Of a stretch of DNA of 5,805 nt, positions 1 through 5,613 are shown piece by piece; within the stretch, counting starts at the first letter, position 1, and each line of letters opens with the position of its first letter. A program made the translations under genes and the position numbers. The notes beneath the pieces are model-generated. The model had not been told where the DNA came from. It was given only the letters and a program-made list of their open reading frames with translations, and made no database searches. Source of the stretch: an archaeon (GTDB lineage Archaea > Thermoproteota > Nitrososphaeria_A > Caldarchaeales > Wolframiiraptoraceae); assembly GCA_029258815.1 (NCBI GenBank), contig JAPDJZ010000154.1, forward strand, positions 1 to 5,805. Direction: 5' to 3'.

Positions 1-922
1 CGCCAGAGAGTTTTCTCAGAACTACCTTCATCGCGTAGTGCCTATCCGTCGCGTAGAGGCCCGCGGGGTCGACGATAATGAATCCGCTCTCCGTCTTGTA
101 GAGAACCGCCATGTGAGCGTATTCGGATAGACCCTCCAAAGATATGAGATAGACCCTCTCGGAATCTCCCAGAACCGCGCTGAGTAGAGCGTAGGCTAGG
201 AGGGATAGGTCCTCGCAGTCCCCGCCGCTTCTGAACAGCACCTGGCTGGGTAGATCTAGGTGATCCGGGAAGGAGATTATGCTCTCGTTGAGGACTACCT
301 CGTGGAAGTCGTCCGGGAGGTATTCTAGGTTCGTCAGGATCCAGAGGGCTGCCTTCTCGGCCTTTAGAGCCGGGGCGTCCGCCTTAGAGAGGCCCGCCTC
401 CTCGATCACGAACCACAGCTCGGGCGACTCTGCGAGGGCGGAGCCGATTAGCTCGGGCAGATTCCTAGGCTCTAGCAGGACGCTCTTCGGAAGATCCTCT
501 AGGAGGCTCGAGATTTTCTCGTAATACGATTTAAGGGCGTGGTAGCTCGAGTTCAGAGAGCTGTAGTTTGAGGCGAGAAGCTCGTAGGATTCCCTAAGCC
601 CGCTCAGATTCTCCTCGAAGGCCGCGACCCTTCCTTCGAGGGCCGATAGGTTCTCGAGAAGCTTTCTGTTTCTAAGGTCTAGGCGCGTGTAGTTATCTTT
701 AAGGGATCTGTATTCGCTTTCGATCTCCGAGTATTTTCGCTTGAGCGATTGAAGCTCCTTGGAGAGGCCTCCGACCTTTTCCAAGGTTGCCTTATATCGT
801 TCCTCTAGGGATTCGTAGCTGTCTCTGAGCTGGATTAGGAGGAGGGCGGAGAAGACGTTCAGGATTATCAGGGCTATTATGCACGCGGCTAACGCCGTAC
901 TCCCCTTGCTCAAGGCTTTCAC
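1..922 (-). CDS. Membrane-anchored coiled-coil protein with transglutaminase-like domain (3' end outside window)
   Basis: Open frame of 307 visible residues without a stop, running off the window. With GTG at 922 as residue 1, a hydrophobic segment at about 10-32 follows a short basic N-terminus, which suggests a membrane anchor with the rest outside the cell. Residues about 33-140 are a heptad-like, Leu/Tyr/Glu/Lys-rich coiled coil. Residues about 188-300 resemble a transglutaminase/papain-fold domain: Cys236 in GGDCEDLS, His270 in YAHMAV and Asp285 in IIVDPAG have the order and spacing of the Cys-His-Asp triad. Such domains act as peptidases, transglutaminases or peptidoglycan/pseudomurein-type hydrolases; the substrate here cannot be told. 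The gene starts 43 bases after leuA, so it may be a read-through member of the leucine operon, but nothing links it to leucine. The start is uncertain: GTG 922 is the first after an in-frame TGA, TTG 913 is possible, and the nearest GGAG is 15 bases upstream, which is far for an SD site. Confidence 0.85.
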   Translation of the reverse strand, partial: MKALSKGSTALAACIIALIILNVFSALLLIQLRDSYESLEERYKATLEKVGGLSKELQSLKRKYSEIESEYRSLKDNYTRLDLRNRKLLENLSALEGRVAAFEENLSGLRESYELLASNYSSLNSSYHALKSYYEKISSLLEDLPKSVLLEPRNLPELIGSALAESPELWFVIEEAGLSKADAPALKAEKAALWILTNLEYLPDDFHEVVLNESIISFPDHLDLPSQVLFRSGGDCEDLSLLAYALLSAVLGDSERVYLISLEGLSEYAHMAVLYKTESGFIIVDPAGLYATDRHYAMKVVLRKLSG

Positions 923-946
923 TAGTTTTCACGTGTTCTCCACGCG

Positions 947-960
947 TTTTATCTATTTAC
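947..960 (-). promoter_or_regulatory. Possible TATA-like element for the transglutaminase-like gene
   Basis: The 43-base gap after leuA contains the AT-rich minus-strand stretch GTAAATAGATAAAA, centred about 31 bases upstream of the GTG at 922. That is roughly where an archaeal TATA box would sit for a leaderless transcript. It is a poor match to TTTATATA and the gap is short, so read-through from leuA is just as likely. Confidence 0.22.
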
Positions 961-965
961 CTCGG

Positions 966-2459
966 TTAGGCTCTCTTCGCAAGAAGCTTGTTTATCGCGT
1001 TTATCATGGCCTCGACGCTCGCCATGACTATGTCCTCCCTAGCCCCCCTGGCCGACACCAAGTTTCCCCGCTCGTCGTCGACCTTCACTATGACCTCGGC
1101 GACGGCGTCGGATCCGCCCGTGACAGCCTCTATCCTGAACTCCCTTAGGCTTATCTTCGCGAGGCTCTGGGTTATCCGCTGGATCGCCTTAAGCGAGGCG
1201 TCCACGGGCCCCACGCCCGTCTCGGCCGAGGTGTATTCCCTGCCTCTTACGACGAGCTTTACCGAGGAGGTCGGCATGACACCGGTTCCGGTTACGACCA
1301 CGAGCTCCTTGAGGTCTATCGTCTTCTCCTCCGCCGGCGGCATCTCTATAACCGATCTCGCTATTGCTAGGACGTCCGTATCGGTTACGGTCTTCCCCTT
1401 ATCGCCCAGCTCCTTCACCCTCCTCAGGATCTCCGCGAGCTGGCTCTCCGAGGGCTTCAGCCCGCTTTCCTCTAGGATCGTCTTGACGCCGTGCCTTCCG
1501 GCGTGCTTTCCCGCGACTATCTTCCTAACCCTTCCAACGAGCTCGGGTTTGAAGGGCTCGAAGGCTCTGGGGTCGACGACCACCCCCTTGACGTGTATCC
1601 CCGATTCGTGGGCGAAGGCGTTGTCCCCGACGATGGGCTTATGCGGCTGGAGGTGTATCCCGGTAAGCCTCCTAACGATCTGGGACGTGGCGTAGATCTT
1701 CGAGGTGTCGATCCTAGTCTTCTTACCGTAGAGTAGGTTTAGGGCCATGACGACTTCCTCTAGGGCGGCGTTCCCGGCTCTCTCCCCGATCCCGTTAACG
1801 GTTACGTGGGCTTGCTCCGCCCCGGCCTCCACCCCGGCGAGCGTGTTGGCCACGGCTAGGCCGAAGTCGTTATGGCAGTGGACGCTTATCGGAATCCTAA
1901 CGACCTTCTTTACCTCGGATATCAGCTCGTACATCTTTCTCGGGGTCATTATCCCGACCGTGTCGGGTATGTCTATCCTATCCGCCCCGGCTTCTTCGGC
2001 CGCCTTGCAAACGGCCTTCAGGTATTCTAAATCCGTTCTCGTGGCGTCCATGGGGGAGAACTCGCAGACGAACCCGTGATCCTTCACGTAGCTTATCGCC
2101 TCGACTATCCTCTCGAGAGCCTCCTCCCTATTCGTGTTCAGAACGTTTCTTATGTGCACGTCGCTCGTCGAGAAGAAGGTGTGTATCGAGTTTGGCTCGA
2201 CGCTCATCGCCGCGTCTATATCCCGCTTATCCGCCCTCGCGAGCGCGCATACCTCCGCCTTCAGCCCGGCGCCCATTATCAGCCTGAACGCCTCCCGCTC
2301 CCCTTCGGACGCTATCGGGAAGCCCGCCTCTATCACGTCCACCCCGAGGCTATCCAGCTGGATCGCTAGCTCGAGCTTCTGATCCGGGGTTAGGCTCACC
2401 CCCGGGGCCTGCTCGCCATCCCGGAGAGTCGTGTCGAAGATCCTGACTACCTCGCTCAA
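966..2459 (-). CDS. leuA: 2-isopropylmalate synthase (LeuA), full length with leucine-regulatory domain
   Basis: Condenses acetyl-CoA with 2-oxoisovalerate to 2-isopropylmalate, the first committed step of leucine synthesis, in the cytoplasm. 497 residues. The HMGL-like TIM barrel (about 1-270) has DTTLRDGEQAPG at 9-20, with Arg13 and Asp14, and the metal-binding HCHND at 194-198. VNGIGERAGN lies at 221-230. A linker region follows with GDNAFAHESGIH (278-289) and GKHAGRH (317-323). Residues about 380-497 form the C-terminal LeuA regulatory domain (GVGPVDA at 415-421), where leucine normally binds for feedback inhibition. The barrel has HTF at 93-95, as in isopropylmalate synthases; citramalate synthase CimA is the main alternative because it shares this architecture, but the leuCDB context favours LeuA. 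The start is TTG, with GGAGA at 2467-2471 seven bases upstream, and the stop is TAA. It lies 46 bases after leuB and is last of the leu genes. Confidence 0.92.
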   Translation of the reverse strand: MSEVVRIFDTTLRDGEQAPGVSLTPDQKLELAIQLDSLGVDVIEAGFPIASEGEREAFRLIMGAGLKAEVCALARADKRDIDAAMSVEPNSIHTFFSTSDVHIRNVLNTNREEALERIVEAISYVKDHGFVCEFSPMDATRTDLEYLKAVCKAAEEAGADRIDIPDTVGIMTPRKMYELISEVKKVVRIPISVHCHNDFGLAVANTLAGVEAGAEQAHVTVNGIGERAGNAALEEVVMALNLLYGKKTRIDTSKIYATSQIVRRLTGIHLQPHKPIVGDNAFAHESGIHVKGVVVDPRAFEPFKPELVGRVRKIVAGKHAGRHGVKTILEESGLKPSESQLAEILRRVKELGDKGKTVTDTDVLAIARSVIEMPPAEEKTIDLKELVVVTGTGVMPTSSVKLVVRGREYTSAETGVGPVDASLKAIQRITQSLAKISLREFRIEAVTGGSDAVAEVIVKVDDERGNLVSARGAREDIVMASVEAMINAINKLLAKRA

Positions 2460-2466
2460 GGCCGGT

Positions 2467-2471
2467 TCTCC
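2467..2471 (-). promoter_or_regulatory. Ribosome binding site deciding the TTG start of leuA
   Basis: GGAGA on the minus strand, seven bases before the TTG at 2459. No ATG or GTG start lies near it in frame, and the protein from this TTG begins just ahead of the conserved DTTLRDGEQ motif, so the non-ATG start is well supported. Confidence 0.65.
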
Positions 2472-2505
2472 GAGAGCTATACGGCTAATTAAGCTTTAAC
2501 CGATT

Positions 2506-3540
2506 TTATCGCGCATTCGAGAGAGTTTGGAGGAAGTATTCCACCCTTCCCCCGAAGTCTATCGTCGAGGCACCTCCGCCTAGATCCGGCGTTAGGAACC
2601 TCCTCTCCCTCAAGGTTTCCTCGACAGCTCTCGTTAACAGCTTTGAGGCTTCGAGGCATTTTCTGTCCGAATGCCTCCCGCCGAGCCATTCAAACATCAT
2701 GGCGGCCGATAGGATTAGGGAGGTTGGATTCGCTATACCTCTTCCAGCGATATCCGGAGCGCATCCGTGAACGGGCTCGAAGATCGCGTATCCCTCCCCT
2801 ATGTTCGCGGCTGGGGCTAGGCCGAGACCTCCGACTATCTGCGCGGCTTCATCCGATAGGATGTCGCCGAACATGTTGGTCGTAACGATTACGTCGAACT
2901 CCTCCGGCTTTCTTATGAGGTTCATGGCAGCCGCGTCGACGTACATCTCCGAATAGGACACCTCGGGATATTCCTTGGATAGGCTTCTGCAGACCTTCGC
3001 GAAGAGGCCGCAGGTGATCTTCATGACGTTCGCCTTATGAACTGCTACGAGCTTTCTTCGCCTCTTCTTGGCGAGCTCGAATCCGTATCTCGCTATCCTC
3101 TCGCAACCCCTCCTCGTTATAACCCTCAACCCAACGGCGACCTCATCGAGCATGTACTCATATCCCTTGTACAGCCCCTCCGTATTCTCTCGAACTATCA
3201 CCAGATCTATGTTCGGTTTTATGGATGGGACGTTCGGAAGGCTTCTCGCGGGCCTGATGTTGGCGTAGAGGTCGAATAGCTGCCTAAGCTTAACGATTAC
3301 GTCCGCAGCCGTCTCGCCTACGGGGCCCTTGAGGCAGGCGTGAGAACTCTTTAGAGCTTCTATCGTCTCGTCAGGTAGGGGTGTTCCGCGCCGTTTAAGG
3401 CATTCATCGCCAGCTTCCACCTCTACTACCTCGATCTCCAGTTCGAGAAGCTCGCTAAGTTTTCGGATTAGCGGTATCGTCGCATCGGCTTGCTCAGGCC
3501 CTATCCCATCCCCGCGGATCAACGCTATCTTATATTTCAT
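2506..3540 (-). CDS. leuB: 3-isopropylmalate dehydrogenase (LeuB)
   Basis: Oxidatively decarboxylates 3-isopropylmalate to 2-oxoisocaproate, with NAD and a divalent metal. 344 residues, a usual length for archaeal members of the isocitrate/isopropylmalate dehydrogenase family. Visible motifs in order: RGDGIGPE (9-16); LRQLFDLYANIRP (85-97) with substrate-binding Arg86 and Arg96; VRENTEGLY (116-124) with Arg117 and the likely catalytic Tyr124; HKANVMK (168-174) with the catalytic Lys169; Asp202; MFGDILSDEA (223-232) with metal ligands Asp226 and Asp230; EPVHGCAPDIAGRGIANP (255-272). The Asp263 of APDIAG matches the NAD-preferring type rather than the Lys-Tyr of NADP enzymes. Homoisocitrate and isocitrate dehydrogenases are close paralogues; the operon decides for LeuB. 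The ATG start has GGGAGAG at 3549-3555 eight bases upstream, and the stop is TAA. If the leuD TAG is read through, leuD would overlap this ATG by four bases. Confidence 0.93.
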   Translation of the reverse strand: MKYKIALIRGDGIGPEQADATIPLIRKLSELLELEIEVVEVEAGDECLKRRGTPLPDETIEALKSSHACLKGPVGETAADVIVKLRQLFDLYANIRPARSLPNVPSIKPNIDLVIVRENTEGLYKGYEYMLDEVAVGLRVITRRGCERIARYGFELAKKRRRKLVAVHKANVMKITCGLFAKVCRSLSKEYPEVSYSEMYVDAAAMNLIRKPEEFDVIVTTNMFGDILSDEAAQIVGGLGLAPAANIGEGYAIFEPVHGCAPDIAGRGIANPTSLILSAAMMFEWLGGRHSDRKCLEASKLLTRAVEETLRERRFLTPDLGGGASTIDFGGRVEYFLQTLSNAR

Positions 3541-3548
3541 GTCGGGTT

Positions 3549-3555
3549 CTCTCCC
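3549..3555 (-). promoter_or_regulatory. Ribosome binding site of leuB
   Basis: GGGAGAG on the minus strand with eight bases to the leuB ATG. It directly abuts the 3' arm of the hairpin at 3556-3582, so folding there could expose or limit it. Under leuD read-through it would also be coding sequence. Confidence 0.65.
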
Positions 3556-3582
3556 ATAGGGGTTCGCTTCGCTTCCCCCTAT
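3556..3582 (-). repeat. Inverted repeat (7-bp stem, 13-base loop) between leuD and leuB
   Basis: In the transcript, AUAGGGG (3582-3576) can pair perfectly with CCCCUAU (3562-3556). The loop GAAGCGAAGCGAA is a short tandem repeat of GAAGC-type units. The 5' arm contains the leuD UAG (3581-3579) and the 3' arm ends against the leuB SD site. There is no U-run, so it does not look like a terminator. A role in coupling leuB translation to ribosomes on leuD is inference; a chance stem of this size is possible. Confidence 0.5.
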
Positions 3583-4073
3583 TCGAGGCCCAGCTTCTTT
3601 CGAATATACCTCGTTAGCCCTCCGGCGTTTATTATCTCGAGCGCCAGCGGCGGTAGGGGCTTCGCCTTGATCACCATCCCCTTCGTCTTATTTTCTATGA
3701 TTCCGTTTACGACGTCTACTTCGAGCTCGTCTCCCTCGCTTACCCGATCCCTTATCGATGCTTCTAGGATGGGGAGGCCAACGTTTATCGCGTTTCTATA
3801 GAATATTCTCGCGAAAGACTCCGCTATAACGCATCTGGTGTTCGCGTGCTTTAGGGCGACCGGCGCCTCCTCCCGGCTCGACCCGCATCCGAAGTTCCTG
3901 CCAGCGACTATTATCGCCCCGCCTCTCGCCTTCCTCGGATAATCTGGATCTACCCCCTCCATAGCGTGTTTCGCGAGCTCTACCGGATCCTGTAAGACTA
4001 GGTATCTCCCCGGGATTATTACGTCCGTGTCTATGTCGTCTCCGTAGATGACCGCCTTGCCCCGGATCTTCAT
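3579..4073 (-). CDS. leuD: 3-isopropylmalate dehydratase small subunit (LeuD)
   Basis: Small, swivelling-domain subunit that pairs with LeuC to interconvert 2- and 3-isopropylmalate. 164 residues to the first TAG, a normal length for the archaeal subunit. Motifs: GDDIDTDVIIPGRYL (11-25), GRNFGCGSSREEAP (58-71) with the active-site-type GCGSSRE, and SFARIFYRNAINVGLP (86-101). The specificity loop reads YLVL (24-27), with Val where methanogen homoaconitase carries Arg (YLRT), which favours isopropylmalate. The ATG overlaps the leuC TGA as ATGA, with a strong SD site (4079-4086) inside leuC, so translation is probably coupled. The end is ambiguous: it stops at TAG 3581-3579, but if TAG is sense in this organism the frame runs 14 more codons to TGA at 3539-3537, giving 178 residues and an ATGA overlap with leuB. 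Confidence 0.93.
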   Translation of the reverse strand: MKIRGKAVIYGDDIDTDVIIPGRYLVLQDPVELAKHAMEGVDPDYPRKARGGAIIVAGRNFGCGSSREEAPVALKHANTRCVIAESFARIFYRNAINVGLPILEASIRDRVSEGDELEVDVVNGIIENKTKGMVIKAKPLPPLALEIINAGGLTRYIRKKLGLE

Positions 4074-5329
4074 CCAACCACCTCCCTAGGATCGGTGATC
4101 CTGCCGGCTATGGCTGAGGCGGCAACGGTCGCGGGCGATGCGAGGTATATCCTCGCCTTCGGGCTTCCCATCCTGCCTACGAAGTTCCTGTTGGCGGAGC
4201 TTATGCATGTTTCTCCGTCCGCTAGAACGCCTCTACTTATCCCTATGCATGGGCCGCATCCCGGCGCTCCGATTATGGCTCCGGCCTCGACGAATATTCT
4301 GAGTAAGCCCTCCTCCAAGGCTCTTCGATAAACTTCCTGGGATCCCGGGATTATGATTAGCCTAACGCCTGCCTTGACTTTTCTTCCCTTCAGGATTTCG
4401 GCCGCCGCTCTCAGGTCGTCGAGCCTGCCGTTCGTGCAGGTTCCTATGAAGCCCTGATCTATCTCGACCCCGCTTAGCTCCGATGCGGGTTTCACGTCAT
4501 CGACCCTCGGCGGTAGAGCTACTAGCGGCTCGAGCCTCGAGGCGTCTACCTCGTAGGTTTCCGAGAATTCTGCGTCCTCGTCGCTTTTGATAGGGTTGAA
4601 TGGTTCGGCCGTCCGCTCCCTTACGTATTGGATCGTCTTCTCGTCGGGCTCCACTATCCCGGCCTTCGCCCCCGCCTCTATGCTCATATTGCATATCGTA
4701 GCCCTCCCGTCCATCCCGAGGCTTTGAACGGCTTCTCCCGCGAAGATCATCGCCTTATAGGTCGCTCCGCTCGCCCCGATCATCCCGATTAGGTGGAGGA
4801 TGAGGTCCTTCGCGGAGACCAGCTTTGGAAGCTTTCCGGAAACCTCGAACCTTATGGACTCCGGAACCCTGAGCCAGATCGATCCCGTTGCCAGAACCGC
4901 GGCCATATCCGTCGCGCCCACCCCGGTCGCGAATGCTCCCAAGGCGCCGTAGGTTACGGTGTGGGAGTCCGCTCCGACTACGAGCTCCCCGGGCTTGACA
5001 TGGCCCTTCTCGAGCATGACGACGTGGCACACCCCTCCCCTACCGACATCATAGAAGCTCCGTATCCCCTGCTCTCGAGCGAAGCTTCTAACCTTCCTCT
5101 GAAGCTCGGCAGCCTTTATCGTCGATGGGGGGACGTCGTGATCGAATATTATCACGATCCTATCCGGATCCCAGACCCTCTCGACCCCAATCTCCTTAAA
5201 TGAGTCGATAACCCTCGGCCCGGTTAGATCGTGAATCATCGCCCTATCGACCCTCGCCTCTATAATCTGACCCGGCTCAACCTCCTTCTACCCGGAAGCC
5301 CTCGCCAAGATCTTCTCAACTACGTTCAA
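4070..5329 (-). CDS. leuC: 3-isopropylmalate dehydratase large subunit (LeuC) with an in-frame TAG at codon 14
   Basis: Catalytic [4Fe-4S] subunit of isopropylmalate isomerase, aconitase superfamily. From TTG 5329 the frame gives 419 residues, a usual archaeal LeuC length, interrupted only by TAG at codon 14. Motifs in this numbering: EKILARASG (5-13), KEVEPG (15-20), then VDRAMIHDLTGP (27-38), WDPDR (53-57), GADSHT (119-124), GALGAFATGVG (128-138), and the cluster cysteines Cys298 in GTCTNGR, and Cys358 and Cys361 in GCGPC. Without read-through the longest standard-code frame starts at ATG 5239 (389 residues) and lacks the conserved first 30 residues; that ATG aligns with an internal family Met and has only a weak SD site. 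A TATA box centred 33 bases before the TTG supports the longer start. Alternatives to TAG read-through are a nonsense mutation or sequence error. First gene of the operon; its TGA overlaps the leuD ATG. Confidence 0.9.
4079..4086 (-). promoter_or_regulatory. Strong ribosome binding site of leuD
   Basis: GGGAGGTG on the minus strand, five bases before the leuD ATG and inside the last codons of leuC. It is a near-perfect complement of the 16S rRNA 3' end. Together with the ATGA overlap it suggests coupled, stoichiometric production of the two isomerase subunits. Confidence 0.75.
5288..5290 (-). other. In-frame amber codon TAG inside leuC, candidate recoded sense codon
   Basis: TAG in the leuC frame (51 bases, 17 codons, upstream of ATG 5239). 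Both sides match the LeuC N-terminus: EKILARASG before and KEVEPGQIIEARVD after. The site is a variable, usually charged or polar position in the family, where a lysine derivative would be tolerated. One base change from AAG (Lys) would give it. Whether it is decoded as pyrrolysine, suppressed, or a true lesion is not decided by this window. Confidence 0.6.
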
Positions 5330-5358
5330 GGCTTGATCATCTGTCCCGAGCTCCCAAG

Positions 5359-5365
5359 ATATAAA
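5359..5365 (-). promoter_or_regulatory. Archaeal TATA box of the leucine operon
   Basis: TTTATAT on the minus strand, a close match to the archaeal TATA consensus in otherwise GC-richer surroundings. Its centre is 33 bases upstream of the TTG at 5329. Archaeal transcription usually starts some 24-27 bases after the TATA centre, which puts the start near 5336-5338 and leaves a leader of well under ten bases. This fits a nearly leaderless leuC message beginning at TTG 5329, and no SD site is needed or seen there. Confidence 0.6.
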
Positions 5366-5559
5366 TCTACCACCTTGATCAAGGACCTTTAAGCAGATTT
5401 CGTCGACGAGCCTAGGAAAGCTTCCAGAACGATCGCTTAGATACCATCCACTTTCACCCACCCTACACCCCCTATTCGAGTTAAGCTGTTGAAGATCCTA
5501 ACGATTCCCAGTCTTCGGGGATTCTCGAGATCTCGCCGCAATACGGCTTCACATCCTGT

Positions 5560-5564
5560 AAAAA
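5560..5564 (-). terminator. Possible T-run terminator after the transporter gene
   Basis: Minus-strand run TTTTT about 50 bases after the transporter TGA, preceded by a weak inverted repeat ATCGT/ACGAT. Archaeal RNA polymerase commonly stops at such T-runs. A run of only five is weak evidence, but the position, ahead of the separate leuC promoter, fits. Confidence 0.3.
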
Positions 5565-5613
5565 GATATCGTGAGCAGATCTATGCGATACGATTCTCAA
5601 TCATCCACCGCTT

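Larger units (their letters stand above)
5330..5613. other. Intergenic region upstream of leuC
   Basis: 284 bases between the transporter stop and the leuC TTG. It holds the leuC TATA box (5359-5365), a possible T-run terminator (5560-5564), a minus-strand G-rich tract (complement of C-runs at 5457-5472) and overlapping perfect palindromes TCTCGAGA (5523-5530) and CGAGATCTCG (5526-5535), which might be an operator. The minus-strand frame of leuC is open upstream to a TAG near 5492, but its codons are AT-rich at third positions compared with the leu genes, so I do not call a gene. I see no tRNA or other RNA gene. Confidence 0.55.

Noticed and set aside
988..1695. Long plus-strand open frame (235 codons) opposite leuA
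   Set aside because: It is antisense to a clearly conserved LeuA; its Ser/Thr/Leu-rich product is the usual shadow of a GC-rich gene and has no domain or start signal I can support.
3537..3557. Six-codon mini-ORF ATG 3557 to TGA 3537 just before leuB
   Set aside because: It coincides with the leuB SD site and is simply the last part of the possible leuD read-through tail; no reason to call it a separate gene.
3490..3801. Plus-strand open frame across the leuB start and leuD end
   Set aside because: It spans a gene junction on the opposite strand and covers conserved coding sequence of both; no support.
4793..5203. Plus-strand open frame (136 codons) opposite leuC
   Set aside because: Antisense to the conserved LeuC core; the composition is a shadow with no recognisable motif.
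4070..5329. leuC as a pseudogene
   Set aside because: The rest of the gene is intact, all three cluster cysteines are present and it sits in an intact, tightly packed operon. A single TAG in an otherwise perfect gene is better held as recoding or an isolated error until checked.
5330..5613. tRNA, riboswitch or leucine-codon attenuator in the leuC upstream region
   Set aside because: No cloverleaf arms or GTTCRA-type T-loop, no run of leucine codons, and the predicted leader is only a few bases long.
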